A DNA stretch of 64,000 nt from Actinacidiphila alni (GCF_900112845.1 NZ_FONG01000005.1:62001-126000); one strand, 5' to 3'. Positions 1 through 9,373 are shown, numbered from the stretch's first letter. Translations and numbers: made by a program. Notes: a model not told the origin generated them from the sequence alone.

Positions 1-554
1 GGGCCGCCGCGATCGCGATGACGACGGCCGCCTGCTCGTCGACCTCCGGCACCTCGGGCGCCGGAAACACCAACTTCGTCGGCGGCACCGGCGAGATCAA
101 CGTCGTCAAGGCCGCCGACCGCAAGCCCGCCCCCGACATCTCGGGGAAGACCCTCACGGGCGCCAAGGACAGCCTGGCCGCGTACAAGGGCAAGGTCGTC
201 GTCGTCAACATCTGGGGCTCGTGGTGCGCCCCCTGCCGCGCCGAGGCGCCCAACCTGGTCAAGGTCGCCAACGCCGACAAGGACAAGGGCGTGCAGTTCC
301 TGGGCATCAACACCCGGGACCTGGAGGTCTCCAACGCCAAGAGCTTCGACAAGCGCTTCGGCATCCCCTACCCCAGCTTCTTCGACCCCTACGGCTCGCT
401 GATCCTGCGCTTCCCCAAGGGCAGCCTGAATCCGCAGACGCTGCCCGCGACGCTGGTCATCGACCGGCAGGGCAAGGTGGCCGTCCGGGCGCTGAAGCCG
501 CTCAGCGAGGACGACCTCAACTCGATCATCGACCCGCTCGTCGCGGAGAAGTGA
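1..554 (+). CDS. resA: TlpA/ResA-like thiol-disulfide lipoprotein, 5' truncated by window edge
   Basis: Extracytoplasmic thioredoxin-fold protein that would keep apocytochrome c haem-binding cysteines reduced during system II cytochrome c assembly. The frame is open from position 3, and the residues before the first ATG (position 18) are hydrophobic and lead into a lipobox-like TTAAC, so the true start lies to the left and the visible part begins inside a lipoprotein signal peptide. The redox motif is WCAPC in the context [13 protein letters not shown], and the rest shows the usual TlpA layout, with a cis-Pro region near PATLVI. The next gene, ccdA, starts 2 nt after the stop, so the two are cotranscribed. 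I am sure of the family; the assignment to ResA rests on the ccdA-resB-ccsB neighbours. Confidence 0.9.
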   Translation, partial: AAAIAMTTAACSSTSGTSGAGNTNFVGGTGEINVVKAADRKPAPDISGKTLTGAKDSLAAYKGKVVVVNIWGSWCAPCRAEAPNLVKVANADKDKGVQFLGINTRDLEVSNAKSFDKRFGIPYPSFFDPYGSLILRFPKGSLNPQTLPATLVIDRQGKVAVRALKPLSEDDLNSIIDPLVAEK

Positions 555-555
555 C

Positions 556-1344
556 GTGCAAGCAGGCACCACCGCGACCGTGACCGCGCACGTCCTGGCG
601 GCCGACCCCAACCAGACGGTGCTCACCGGGGCGCTGCTGGCGGCCATACCCGTCGCCATGTTCGCCGGACTGATCTCCTTCTTCTCCCCGTGCGTGCTGC
701 CGCTGGTCCCCGGCTACCTGTCGTACGTGACCGGCGTCACCGGCACCGACCTCGGCGAGGCCAAGCGCGGCCGGATGCTGCTGGGCTCCTCGCTGTTCGT
801 GCTCGGCTTCAGCGCCGTCTTCGTCTCCGGCGGCGCCCTGTTCGGCAACTTCGGCGCGCAGCTGCTGGTGCACCGGCAGGTCCTCACCAAGATCTTCGGC
901 GCCCTCACCATCGTGCTCGGCCTGGCCTTCACCGGCCTGGTCGGCGGAATCACCCAGCGCGAATTCCGCTTCCACTTCCGGCCCGGCCTCGGCCTGGCCG
1001 GCGCGCCGCTGCTCGGGGTGCTCTTCGGCCTCGGCTGGACGCCCTGCGTCGGCCCCACCCTCGGCGCCGTCAACGCGCTGGCCTTCAACGACGCCAGCGC
1101 CGGCCGCGGGGCGCTGCTGATGGCGTTCTACTGCGCCGGACTCGGTGTGCCGTTCATCGTGGCGGCCATAGCTTTCCGTCGTACGCTCGGCGCGTTCGCG
1201 TGGGTCAAACGCCACTACGTGTGGGTGATGCGGACCGGCGGCGCCATGCTCGTCGCGGTCGGCGTGCTGCTCGTCACCGGCGTCTGGGACCACATCACCT
1301 ACCAGATGCAGATCTGGTCCAGCGGTTTCAATCCAGGGGTCTGA
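556..1344 (+). CDS. ccdA: Cytochrome c biogenesis protein CcdA
   Basis: Polytopic membrane thiol-disulfide transporter that passes reducing equivalents from cytoplasmic thioredoxin to ResA. It is 262 aa with about six hydrophobic segments. The two conserved cysteine sites of the DsbD/CcdA transmembrane family are present: [19 protein letters not shown] in the first helix and [13 protein letters not shown] in the fourth. The GTG start at 556 follows the resA stop by one base, which implies translational coupling. The stop is 4 nt before the resB ATG. Length and motifs are typical for the family. Confidence 0.95.
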   Translation: MQAGTTATVTAHVLAADPNQTVLTGALLAAIPVAMFAGLISFFSPCVLPLVPGYLSYVTGVTGTDLGEAKRGRMLLGSSLFVLGFSAVFVSGGALFGNFGAQLLVHRQVLTKIFGALTIVLGLAFTGLVGGITQREFRFHFRPGLGLAGAPLLGVLFGLGWTPCVGPTLGAVNALAFNDASAGRGALLMAFYCAGLGVPFIVAAIAFRRTLGAFAWVKRHYVWVMRTGGAMLVAVGVLLVTGVWDHITYQMQIWSSGFNPGV

Positions 1345-1348
1345 ACCC

Positions 1349-3136
1349 ATGAGCATCACGGAGAAGAGCGAGCGGGATGCGGGCCGGAGCGGCGACGCCC
1401 CCGAGGAACTCGGCGCGGCCGGCGCCCAGCTGAGCACCCAGCCCGTCGACAGCCTGAACAGCGTGCCCGCGCTCGGCGTCGTCGGCTGGCTGCGCTGGAT
1501 GTGGCGGCAGCTCACCTCGATGCGGGTCGCCCTCGTCCTGCTCTTCCTGCTGTCGCTGGCCGCGATCCCCGGCTCGCTGATCCCGCAGCACTCCGACGCG
1601 CTCAAGGTCGACACCTTCAAGAAGCACCACCCCGGCATCAGCCCGCTCTACGAGCGGCTCGGCCTCTTCCACGTCTACAGCTCGCCGTGGTTCGCCGCGA
1701 TCTACATCCTGCTGTTCGTGTCGCTGGCCGGCTGCATCGTGCCGCGCACCTGGCAGTTCGTCGGCCAGCTGCGGGCCAGGCCGCCGGCCGCGCCGCGCCA
1801 TCTGACCCGGCTGCCCGCGTACTCGACCTGGCGCACCGACGCCGACCCCGACCAGGTGCTCAAGGCCGCGCACAAGGCGCTGCGCGGCCGCCGCTTCCGT
1901 ACCTCGCTGAGCGCGGCCGGCGACGTCCCCGGCGGATCGGTCGCCGCCGAGAAGGGCTATCTGCGCGAGGCGGGCAATCTGCTCTTCCACGTCGCCCTGT
2001 TCGGCCTGCTGATCTCCTTCGCCGTCACCTCGCTCAACAAGGCCGAGGGCGGCAAGCTGATCGTCGAGGGCGACGGCTTCGCCAACAACCTCACGCAGTA
2101 CGACGACTTCTCGCCGTCCACCCTCTACGGCGCCGACGACCTCAAGCCGTTCGGCTTCACGCTGGACAGCTTCGACTCCAAGTACGAGACGAGCGGCCCC
2201 GACATCGGCAGTCCGCGGGTGTTCAAGGCCAACATCCACTACTGGAACGGCGCCGACGGCAAGCCCGTCAAGGGCGTCATCGACACCAACCACCCGCTGA
2301 GCATCGGCGGCGAGAAGGTGTACCTGATCGGCCACGGCTACGCGCCGGTCGTCACCGTCAAGGACGCGCAGGGCAATGTGGCCTTCCAGGGCCCGGTGCC
2401 GTTCCTGCCGCAGGACAGCAACATCACCTCGACCGGCACCATCAAGGTGCCCGACGCGCTGGACAAGAAGGGCAAGCCCGACCAGCTCGCCTTCACCGGC
2501 TACTTCACACCGACCGGTGACGCGAGCGCGGGACCGCGCTCGTTCTTCCCCGGCCTGGACGCCCCGCTGCTGTTCCTCAACGCCTACCACGGCGACCTCG
2601 GCATCGACTCGGGCATCTCGCAGAACGTCTACCAGCTCGACACCAAGCACATGAAGCAGATCAAGCTGGAGACCTCGACCCCGGGCATCAACGCGGTCGC
2701 GCTCAAGCCCGGCGAGGCCATCACCCTGCCGAACGGCGCGGGCAGCCTCACCTTCACCGGGGTGAAGACCTGGGCCAGCTTCCAGATCTCCCACCAGTCG
2801 GGCAACGAGACCGCGCTGATCAGCGGGGCCGCCGCGATCCTCGGCCTGATGGGCTCGCTGTTCATCCAGCGCCGCCGGATCTGGGTACGGGCCTCGCGCG
2901 GCGCCGACGGCACCACCGTGGTCGAGACCGGCGGCCTCGGCCGCAGCGAGTCGGTGCGGATCGCCGACGAGATCGGCGCCCTCGCCCTCCAGCTCCAGCC
3001 CGACGCCCCCGCCCTGCCGGACGACGAGAACGACGAGAACGGCGAGAACGGCGACGGCGGCGCCGAAGTAGAGTCAACCTCCCGGACGGCGTCCGACACA
3101 GCCACCCGGACCGACGACGAAGGAGCCCGCGCGTGA
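1349..3136 (+). CDS. resB: Cytochrome c biogenesis protein ResB
   Basis: ResB partners CcsB/ResC to form the system II haem-export and haem-ligation complex at the outer face of the membrane. The 595-aa product has a hydrophilic N-terminus, transmembrane segments near residues 55-75 and 115-135 and around 210-230, a large extracytoplasmic domain (about 230-480), then a final membrane helix near ISGAAAILGLMGSLF and an acidic, low-complexity C-terminal tail (DDENDENGENGDGG). It overlaps ccsB by 4 nt (GTGA). Size and topology fit actinobacterial ResB. The tail is poorly conserved in such proteins and is probably not catalytic. Confidence 0.93.
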   Translation: MSITEKSERDAGRSGDAPEELGAAGAQLSTQPVDSLNSVPALGVVGWLRWMWRQLTSMRVALVLLFLLSLAAIPGSLIPQHSDALKVDTFKKHHPGISPLYERLGLFHVYSSPWFAAIYILLFVSLAGCIVPRTWQFVGQLRARPPAAPRHLTRLPAYSTWRTDADPDQVLKAAHKALRGRRFRTSLSAAGDVPGGSVAAEKGYLREAGNLLFHVALFGLLISFAVTSLNKAEGGKLIVEGDGFANNLTQYDDFSPSTLYGADDLKPFGFTLDSFDSKYETSGPDIGSPRVFKANIHYWNGADGKPVKGVIDTNHPLSIGGEKVYLIGHGYAPVVTVKDAQGNVAFQGPVPFLPQDSNITSTGTIKVPDALDKKGKPDQLAFTGYFTPTGDASAGPRSFFPGLDAPLLFLNAYHGDLGIDSGISQNVYQLDTKHMKQIKLETSTPGINAVALKPGEAITLPNGAGSLTFTGVKTWASFQISHQSGNETALISGAAAILGLMGSLFIQRRRIWVRASRGADGTTVVETGGLGRSESVRIADEIGALALQLQPDAPALPDDENDENGENGDGGAEVESTSRTASDTATRTDDEGARA

Positions 3137-4257
3137 ACATCGCGGCGGCGGTCAACGAGAACTTCGCGAACTACAGCAACTACCTGATCCGCTCGGCGAT
3201 GTTCGTCTACGCGCTCGCCTTCCTCGCGCACCTCGCGGAGTGGGTCTTCGGCAGCCGCAGCAAGGTCGCCGTGCAGTCCGCGGCGCTCGCCGCGGAGACC
3301 CGCGAGGCGCAGGAACAGGACGGCGGCAAGGCCGGCACGGTCGCGGTCAAGGTCGTCCAGCGCGGCGGCGCCACCACCACCCTGGAACGGCCCCGCCCCC
3401 GGATCGTCCCCAAGGTCGTCACCCGCGCCTCCGCCTCCGACCGCGGCATCGCCGACGGCCCGGGCGCCGCGGGCGAGGACGAGAAGGGCGACCTCTACGG
3501 CCGGGTCGCGATCGCCTTCACGGTGCTGGCCTGGCTGCTGCACTTCGGCGGTGTGCTCTTCCGCGCGATCTCCGTGCAGCGCCCGCCGTGGGGCAACATG
3601 TACGAGTTCTCCACCACCTTCGGCATGGTTGCCGTCGGCGCGTACCTCGTGCTGCTCCTGATGAAGAAGAACGTCCGCTGGATCGGGCTGTTCCTCACCA
3701 CGTCGGTCCTGCTCGACCTGGGCCTGGCCACCTCGGTGCTCTACACATCGAGCGACCAGCTGGTGCCCGCACTGCACTCGTACTGGCTGTGGATCCACGT
3801 GTCGTGCGCGATCATCTCCGGCGCGATCTTCTACCTCGCCGCCGTCGGCACGATGCTCTACCTCTTCCGCGACCGCTACGAGACGGCGCTGGCCGCCAAC
3901 CGCGAGCAGAACCGCCGCTGGGCCGACATCATGTCCCGGCTGCCCGCCGCCGCCAGCCTCGACAAGTTCGCGTACCGGATGAACGCGCTGGTCTTCCCGC
4001 TGTGGACGTTCACCATCATCGCGGGCGCCATCTGGGCGCAGGCCGCGTGGGGCCGCTACTGGGGCTGGGACCCCAAGGAGACCTGGGCGTTCATCACCTG
4101 GGTCGCCTACGCCTGCTACCTGCACGCGCGCGCCACCGCCGGCTGGAAGGGCCGCAAGGCCGCCTACCTGGCGCTGATCGCCTTCGCCTGCTTCCTGTTC
4201 AACTACTACGGCGTGAACATCTTCGTCACCGGCAAGCACTCCTACGCCGGCGTCTGA
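3133..4257 (+). CDS. ccsB: c-type cytochrome biogenesis protein CcsB (ResC)
   Basis: Haem-handling subunit of the system II cytochrome c synthase. The 374-aa polytopic protein carries the tryptophan-rich haem-binding signature WGWDPKETWAF of the CcmC/CcmF/CcsA family, with histidines flanking it in neighbouring helices (HLAEW near the N-terminus, HSYWLWIHVS in the middle, HARATAGWKG after the motif). Residues about 40-125 form a charged loop between the first helix and the conserved core, an actinobacterial feature. It is the last gene of the resA-ccdA-resB-ccsB operon, and its stop is only 13 nt from the convergent gene at 4271. Confidence 0.95.
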   Translation: MNIAAAVNENFANYSNYLIRSAMFVYALAFLAHLAEWVFGSRSKVAVQSAALAAETREAQEQDGGKAGTVAVKVVQRGGATTTLERPRPRIVPKVVTRASASDRGIADGPGAAGEDEKGDLYGRVAIAFTVLAWLLHFGGVLFRAISVQRPPWGNMYEFSTTFGMVAVGAYLVLLLMKKNVRWIGLFLTTSVLLDLGLATSVLYTSSDQLVPALHSYWLWIHVSCAIISGAIFYLAAVGTMLYLFRDRYETALAANREQNRRWADIMSRLPAAASLDKFAYRMNALVFPLWTFTIIAGAIWAQAAWGRYWGWDPKETWAFITWVAYACYLHARATAGWKGRKAAYLALIAFACFLFNYYGVNIFVTGKHSYAGV

Positions 4258-4270
4258 GCCGGTACAGGAG

Positions 4271-4729
4271 CTACTGGTCGCCCTCGGACGGCGCGGAACC
4301 GCCGTCCTCGCGGTTCCTGTTCTGCTTGTTCAGCTCGCTGAGCGAGCGCAGGAACTCCGGATTGTCGTCCGGGGCGACCCACACCCGGCGCGGGCGCGGC
4401 TCCGCCACCTCGCGGTCGCGCCGCCGCTCCCGGAAGCCGCGCACCTCGCTCTCCGGGTCCGCGCGCCCGCCCTCGTACTCCCGGTGCCACTCCGCCGGGG
4501 TCGCGCCGCCCCGGCCGCGCACCGGCGCCGGGCCGCGCCGCCGCCCGATCAGCAGCCAGGCCACCGGGCCGATCAGCACCTCGCCGAAGAACAGGATGAT
4601 CAGCACCCACGCCACCTTCGGCAGGCCCCGCACCTCCCGCTCGGGCGTGCCGAGGCAGTCCACGAAGGCGTAGATCCACAGCGCGATCACCATCAGATAC
4701 GGCAGATACCGCAGCACAACGACCCCCAC
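4271..4729 (-). CDS. PLDc_N-domain membrane protein
   Basis: Small membrane protein of 152 aa. The N-terminal 65 residues have the layout of the phospholipase-D-nuclease N-terminal (PLDc_N) domain: a first hydrophobic helix (LPYLMVIALWIYAFVDC), a short loop with the family-typical PKVAWVLIILFFGEVLIGPVAW second helix, then a basic stop-transfer segment. The remainder is charged and probably cytoplasmic. The family is common in actinobacteria and its function is unknown. GTG at 4729 is taken as the start because it keeps the first helix whole. The gene converges on ccsB. Confidence 0.8.
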   Translation of the reverse strand: MGVVVLRYLPYLMVIALWIYAFVDCLGTPEREVRGLPKVAWVLIILFFGEVLIGPVAWLLIGRRRGPAPVRGRGGATPAEWHREYEGGRADPESEVRGFRERRRDREVAEPRPRRVWVAPDDNPEFLRSLSELNKQNRNREDGGSAPSEGDQ

Positions 4730-4755
4730 GACGCAATGACGAAGTCCCCAGCCTA

Positions 4756-4917
4756 GGGCCTGTCCGGCGGATCATGAACGGCCCCTTCGGCGCCTGGCAC
4801 GCACGCCCGCCGCGTTGCCAAAAGACCCATATAGCTCCGCTATGCGGGCCTTCCGGCGCCTTGCGCTCACACGCACCAGACACCGCCTGGACCGCCCATG
4901 ATCCACCGGACAGGCCC
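4756..4917. repeat. MITE-like element with 21-bp terminal inverted repeats
   Basis: A 162-bp block fills most of the intergenic space before mqnL. Its ends, 4756-4776 and 4897-4917, are inverted copies matching at 20 of 21 positions. The interior has a smaller palindrome, ATAGCTCCGCTAT, near 4831-4843. No open frame of interest lies inside. From memory, similar 'CCTGTCCGGCGGATCATG' blocks recur between Streptomyces genes; that is recall, not a search result. It could be a non-autonomous transposon relic or a REP-like structured element. Confidence 0.7.
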
Positions 4918-4967
4918 CAACCAAGGGCGCGCGCCACCGGCCGGGGCGGGATGGGAGACTGGGGCGC

Positions 4968-6419
4968 ATGGCTTACGACGATCTCCGCTCGTTCCTGCGG
5001 GCCCTGGAGAAGGACGGCGACCTCCGGCGGATCAAGGCCGAGGTCGACCCGTATCTGGAGGTCGGCGAGATCACCGACCGGGTCAACAAGGCGGGCGGCC
5101 CCGCGCTGCTCTTCGAGAACGTGCGCGGCTCGGTCGCCCCGCTGGCGATGAACGTGTACGGCACCGACCGGCGGCTGCTCAAGGCCCTCGGCCTGTCCTC
5201 GTACGCGGAGATCAGTGACAAGATCGGCGGCCTGCTCAAGCCGGAACTCCCGCACGGCTTCGTCGGGATGCGCGAGGCGTTCGGCAAGCTCGCCGGGATG
5301 ACGCACGTGCCGCCGAAGAAGGTCAAGGACGGTCCCGTCCAGGAGGTCGTGCTCACCGGGGACGACGTCGACCTCGACGCGCTGCCCGCCCTGTTCACCT
5401 GGCCGCAGGACGGCGGTTCCTTCTTCAACCTCGGCCTGACCCACACCAAGGACCCGGAGACCGGCGTCCGCAACCTCGGCCTGTACCGGCTCCAGCGGCA
5501 CGACCGGAACACCATCGGCATGCACTGGCAGATCCACAAGGACAGCCGCAACCACTACCAGGTCGCCCAGCGGCGCGGCGAACGCCTCCCGGTCGCCATC
5601 GCCTTCGGCTGCCCGCCGGCCGTCACGTACGCCTCCACCGCGCCGCTGCCCGGCGACATCGACGAATACCTCTTCGCGGGCTTCGTGCAGAACAAGCGGG
5701 TGGAACTGGTCGACTGCAAGACCGTGCCGCTCCAGGTGCCCGCGCACGCCGAGGTGGTGCTGGAGGGCTGGCTGGAGCCCGGGAAGACGCTGCCGGAAGG
5801 GCCCTTCGGCGACCACACCGGCTTCTACACCCCGCAGGAGCCCTTCCCCGCGCTGACCGTCGACTGCGTCACGATGCGCAAGCGGCCGCTGTTCCAGTCC
5901 ATCGTCGTCGGCCGGCCGCCGACCGAGGACGGGCCGCTGGGCCGCGCCACCGAACGCTTCTTCCTGCCGCTGCTCAAGGTGATCGTGCCGGACATCGTGG
6001 ACTACCACCTGCCGGAGGCGGGCGGCTTCCACAACTGCGCGATCGTCTCGATCGACAAGAAGTACCCCAAGCACGCGCAGAAGACGATGCACGCCGTGTG
6101 GGGCGCGCACATGATGTCCCTCACCAAGCTGGTGATCGTCGTCGACGCCGACTGCGACGTCCACGACCTGCACGAAGTCGCCTGGCGGGCACTCGGCAAC
6201 ACCGACTACGCCCGCGACCTGACCGTCGTCGAGGGCCCGGTCGACCACCTCGACCACTCCTCGTACCAGCAGTTCTGGGGCGGCAAGGCGGGCATCGACG
6301 CGACCCGTAAGCTGCCCGAGGAGGGCTACACCCGCGACGGCGGCTGGCCGGACATGGTGCTCTCCGACCCGGAGACGTCAGAACGGGTGACAAAACGCTG
6401 GAAGGAGTACGGCCTGTGA
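4968..6419 (+). CDS. mqnL: UbiD-family menaquinone biosynthesis decarboxylase
   Basis: Prenylated-FMN-dependent decarboxylase expected to remove the carboxylate from the naphthoate intermediate late in the futalosine menaquinone pathway. The 483-aa length is normal for UbiD. Visible family features include the N-terminal metal/prFMN-binding domain, the IGMHWQIHKDSRNHY segment, EGPFGDHTGFYTPQE and the E-R-F-F-L-P-L-L-K region, which carry the usual catalytic Glu/Arg/Glu set. The prenyltransferase mqnP overlaps its stop by 4 nt, and the UbiX-like cofactor synthase lies about 3 kb downstream, so all three partners are in this neighbourhood. The pathway assignment comes from the mqn context; the enzyme family is certain. 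Confidence 0.92.
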   Translation: MAYDDLRSFLRALEKDGDLRRIKAEVDPYLEVGEITDRVNKAGGPALLFENVRGSVAPLAMNVYGTDRRLLKALGLSSYAEISDKIGGLLKPELPHGFVGMREAFGKLAGMTHVPPKKVKDGPVQEVVLTGDDVDLDALPALFTWPQDGGSFFNLGLTHTKDPETGVRNLGLYRLQRHDRNTIGMHWQIHKDSRNHYQVAQRRGERLPVAIAFGCPPAVTYASTAPLPGDIDEYLFAGFVQNKRVELVDCKTVPLQVPAHAEVVLEGWLEPGKTLPEGPFGDHTGFYTPQEPFPALTVDCVTMRKRPLFQSIVVGRPPTEDGPLGRATERFFLPLLKVIVPDIVDYHLPEAGGFHNCAIVSIDKKYPKHAQKTMHAVWGAHMMSLTKLVIVVDADCDVHDLHEVAWRALGNTDYARDLTVVEGPVDHLDHSSYQQFWGGKAGIDATRKLPEEGYTRDGGWPDMVLSDPETSERVTKRWKEYGL

Positions 6420-7351
6420 GCAGCGAGGCGATCCTGGACGGAGGCAGCGCGAAGGCTGGGCCTCCCAGCACAAGCGGGGGTGAGCCGGTCAGGGCCTTTC
6501 TGCGGCTGGTGATGATCGAGCACTCGGTCTTCGCGCTGCCCTTCGCGTACATCGCCGCGCTGACCGCGATGTTCCTGGACGACGCGTCCGTGCACTGGTG
6601 GCAGCTGCTGCTCGTCACCGTCGCCATGGTGGGTCTGCGGACCTTCGCGATGGCGTGCAACCGGATCATCGACCGGGAGATCGACGCCCGCAATCCTCGG
6701 ACGGCCGGCCGCGAACTGGTCACCGGCGCCGTCTCGGTGCGCTCGGCGTGGACCGGCGCGCTGATCGCCGTCGTGGTCTTCCTGGGCGCCGCCGCGCTGC
6801 TCAACCCGCTGTGCCTGGCGCTCGCGCCGATCGCGGTGGTGCCGATGGTGGTCTATCCGTACGGGAAGCGCTTCACCAATTTCCCGCACGCGATCCTGGG
6901 CGTGGCGCAGGCGATGGGCCCGATCGGGGCGTGGCTGGCGGTGACCGGCTCCTGGTCGTGGGACGCGGTGATCCTGGGCCTCGCGGTCGGCGTGTGGATC
7001 GGCGGCTTCGACCTGATCTTCGGCTGCCAGGACGTGGCCGCCGACCGCGCCGAGGGCGTGAAGTCGGTGCCGGCCCGCTTCGGCATCCCGGCCGCCCTCT
7101 ACGGCGCCCGCGCCTGCCACGCGGTGACCACCGGCCTGCTGATCTGGTACGGCGCCGCCACGCACGCGGGCGCCTTCTGGTGGGTCGGCCTGGCGATCGT
7201 GGGCGGCGCTTTCCTCTACGAGCACTCGATCGTGAAGCCGCACGACCTGAGCCGGCTCAACCGGGCGTTCTTCCAGGTCAACGGCTTCATCGGGATCGCG
7301 CTGTTCGTGTGCGCGCTGCTGGACCTGAGCGTGCGCGGCCTCGGACTCTGA
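6416..7351 (+). CDS. mqnP: UbiA-family prenyltransferase MqnP
   Basis: Membrane prenyltransferase that attaches the polyprenyl tail to the naphthoate ring in the futalosine pathway. It is 311 aa with about eight to nine transmembrane helices. The two aspartate-rich motifs of the UbiA family are present: NRIIDREIDARNPRTA (NDxxDxxxD type) and DVAADRAEGVKSVPARFG (second DxxxD). GTG at 6416 overlaps the mqnL stop (GTGA), so the pair is translationally coupled. The stop codon lies in the loop of a strong hairpin (7331-7370), so the terminator overlaps the end of the coding region. Confidence 0.93.
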   Translation: MSSEAILDGGSAKAGPPSTSGGEPVRAFLRLVMIEHSVFALPFAYIAALTAMFLDDASVHWWQLLLVTVAMVGLRTFAMACNRIIDREIDARNPRTAGRELVTGAVSVRSAWTGALIAVVVFLGAAALLNPLCLALAPIAVVPMVVYPYGKRFTNFPHAILGVAQAMGPIGAWLAVTGSWSWDAVILGLAVGVWIGGFDLIFGCQDVAADRAEGVKSVPARFGIPAALYGARACHAVTTGLLIWYGAATHAGAFWWVGLAIVGGAFLYEHSIVKPHDLSRLNRAFFQVNGFIGIALFVCALLDLSVRGLGL

Positions 7352-7370
7352 GGAGTCCGAGGCCGCGCAC
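7331..7370. terminator. Intrinsic terminator between mqnP and the convergent lipoprotein gene
   Basis: Perfect 18-bp inverted repeat (7331-7348 with 7353-7370) around a TGAG loop. The loop contains the mqnP TGA stop. Only a weak T-run follows, as is usual in actinobacteria. The symmetric stem can serve both converging genes. Confidence 0.85.
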
Positions 7371-7396
7371 GCGGGGCACTTACGGCTGGGCGCCGT

Positions 7397-8518
7397 TTAC
7401 GAGTACAGGCTGTCGTCCGCCGAGGAGTCGGAGGTACCGGAGCCGGAGGAGCTGTCCGGGCCGCCGCCGAAGCTGTACATGATCAGGCCCATGATGTCCT
7501 GCGGGTTGAGCGTCTTGGCGCCCGAGGGGGCCTCGACCGCGTCGGCGTCGGTGTCGACGTCGAGGACGATCGGCAGCTTGCCCTTCGCGCCGTCGTCGAG
7601 CTGGGCGGCGTCGAAGGTGATCGCGGAGACCTTGCCGCCCTTGACGGCGACGTCCAGCGAGACCGACTTGTTCGGCACGTCGTCCAGGTCGGACGGCTTG
7701 AAGTCGGGGATCTGCTTGGTCAGCGAACCGAGGCTGGCCTCCAGTTCCTTGGCGACCTGCCGGGCCGGCACGGTGACCTGGACGTGGTCGGCGCCGTCGT
7801 GATTGCCGAGGTCCTTGAACTTCGCGTTGTCCTTCAGCGCCTTGCGCAGGCCGTCCACCAGCTGCTTCTGGGACTTGGCGTCCAGACCCTTGCTGGTGTC
7901 GGGCAGGGCGCCGAGCGGCGAGTCGCCGCCGGCGTTCTTGGACATCGACTTGGCGAAGTCGCCGAACGCCTTGGGGTCGATGCTCACCCAGTCGCCGTTG
8001 AGCGCGGCCTTCACCGAGCCGAGGGAGGACGGCAGGTCGTCGGCGGAGCCGAGGAACTTGTCCAGCTCGGCGAGGTCCTTGTTGGAGGACGTGCCCGTGT
8101 CCAGCGCCTCGAAGCCCTTGAGGTCCAGGCGGACGTAGAGCTTCTTGTCCACCGAGCGCAGCTCCAGCAGGCTCTTCTTGCCCGAGCCGTCGGCGGAGAT
8201 CCTGAAGGCGCCCGAGCTGGTGTCGCCCTCCTCGACGTCCTTGAGCGCCTTGTCCGCGCTGAGCGAGAGGTCGACGCGCAGCTTGGCCAGCAGTGCCGCG
8301 TCGTCCTTGGTGAAGTCGTCCTCGCCCTGGAGGGAGGACCAGATCTGGTCGGCGGAGCCCCCGAAGTGCAGCCCGAGGCTGAGCGCCTTCTCGTCGCTGA
8401 GCTTGTCGAGGCCCTTCTTGACCTTGACGTCCGGGGTGGCCGCAGCGGCCGTTCCGCAGGCGGCGGAACCGGCGGCGATCAACGCCACGACTCCGGCGGC
8501 GGCGAGGCCCTTGCGCAT
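7397..8518 (-). CDS. Secreted lipoprotein of unknown function
   Basis: The 373-aa protein starts with a clear lipoprotein signal peptide: MRKG, a hydrophobic core, and the lipobox AAGSAAC with cysteine at about residue 21. The mature part is soluble, rich in Asp, Lys and Ser, and internally repetitive in style, with alternating amphipathic strands and the segment KSVSLDVAVKGGKVSAITFD, which resembles LppX/LprG-like or YcnI-type extracellular beta-sheet lipoproteins. That resemblance is weak and no enzyme motif is visible. The C-terminus is Ser/Gly/Asp-rich (GGGPDSSSGSGTSDSSADD). It is probably monocistronic, with a rhomboid protease gene upstream on the same strand. Confidence 0.8.
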   Translation of the reverse strand: MRKGLAAAGVVALIAAGSAACGTAAAATPDVKVKKGLDKLSDEKALSLGLHFGGSADQIWSSLQGEDDFTKDDAALLAKLRVDLSLSADKALKDVEEGDTSSGAFRISADGSGKKSLLELRSVDKKLYVRLDLKGFEALDTGTSSNKDLAELDKFLGSADDLPSSLGSVKAALNGDWVSIDPKAFGDFAKSMSKNAGGDSPLGALPDTSKGLDAKSQKQLVDGLRKALKDNAKFKDLGNHDGADHVQVTVPARQVAKELEASLGSLTKQIPDFKPSDLDDVPNKSVSLDVAVKGGKVSAITFDAAQLDDGAKGKLPIVLDVDTDADAVEAPSGAKTLNPQDIMGLIMYSFGGGPDSSSGSGTSDSSADDSLYS

Positions 8519-8725
8519 GGTGTTGATGACGGTCTCCTAGGACGAGCGACGAGCCTCGGGCGAGGCTCCGGAACTGTCTGACAAAAGTATGACTACGAGG
8601 GTAGCCATGAGGTTGCTGTGTATCGAGGCGGTTTTTCCGGCATCGCCGCACTTCAGCGAGTGCGGGCGGCGGCGCACCCGCCGCACGTCACGACTTCGCA
8701 ACATCGGGCCGTGCCCACCGCGGCA

Positions 8726-9373
8726 TCAGGCTGTGACGGCCACTGTCCGCTCGCGGAACACGAACGCGGCCACGACACCGCCGATCAGCCCGAACAGGTG
8801 CCCCTGCCAGGAGACGCCCGTCGCGGTCGGCAGCACGCCCCACAGGATGGAGCCGTACAGCGCGCCGACGATCACGCCGACCACGATGTCCAGCGGTCTG
8901 CGGTCCACGAAGCCGCGGACCAGTAGATAGCCGAAGAGGCCGAAGATCAGCCCGGAGGCGCCGGCGGTGTTGGTGTGCGCGGGGGCGACCAGCCAGACGC
9001 CGAGGCCGCCGATCACGATGATGGTGAAGGCCACCGCGAGGAAGCGGCCTATGCCGCGCAGGGCGGCGATGAAGCCGAGGACCAGCAGCGGGAGGCTGTT
9101 GGAGGCGACGTGCTCGAAGCCGAAGTGGGTGAAGGCGGACGGCACGATGTCCACCAGCTCGCCGGGCTTGCGCGGCACGATGCCGAGGGTGTCCAGGCGG
9201 TGCCCGGCGATCACGTCGACCGCCTCCAGCACCCAGAGCAGGGCGACCCAGGACAGCATCAGTATCCCGGCGGTCATCACCCGGCCGCCGCCGCGCAGCG
9301 GCGCGAGCAGCGCACCGGTCCGGCCCGTCCCCGCGGACGGGCGGCCCGTGGTCTGTCCGTATCCGTAGGTCAT
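8726..9373 (-). CDS. Rhomboid-family intramembrane serine protease
   Basis: A 215-aa protein with about six membrane helices. The catalytic serine is in GASG (AGASGLIFGLFGYLL) and the partner histidine is in the last helix (WQGHLFGLIGGVVAAF); the N-terminal H-x3-N (HVASNSLPLL) that shapes the oxyanion hole is also present. All the residues needed for cleavage within the membrane are therefore in place; the substrate is unknown. ATG at 9373 was chosen because a GGGGGG ribosome-binding site lies just upstream and the longer frame adds nothing conserved. It diverges from mqnM. Confidence 0.9.
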   Translation of the reverse strand: MTYGYGQTTGRPSAGTGRTGALLAPLRGGGRVMTAGILMLSWVALLWVLEAVDVIAGHRLDTLGIVPRKPGELVDIVPSAFTHFGFEHVASNSLPLLVLGFIAALRGIGRFLAVAFTIIVIGGLGVWLVAPAHTNTAGASGLIFGLFGYLLVRGFVDRRPLDIVVGVIVGALYGSILWGVLPTATGVSWQGHLFGLIGGVVAAFVFRERTVAVTA

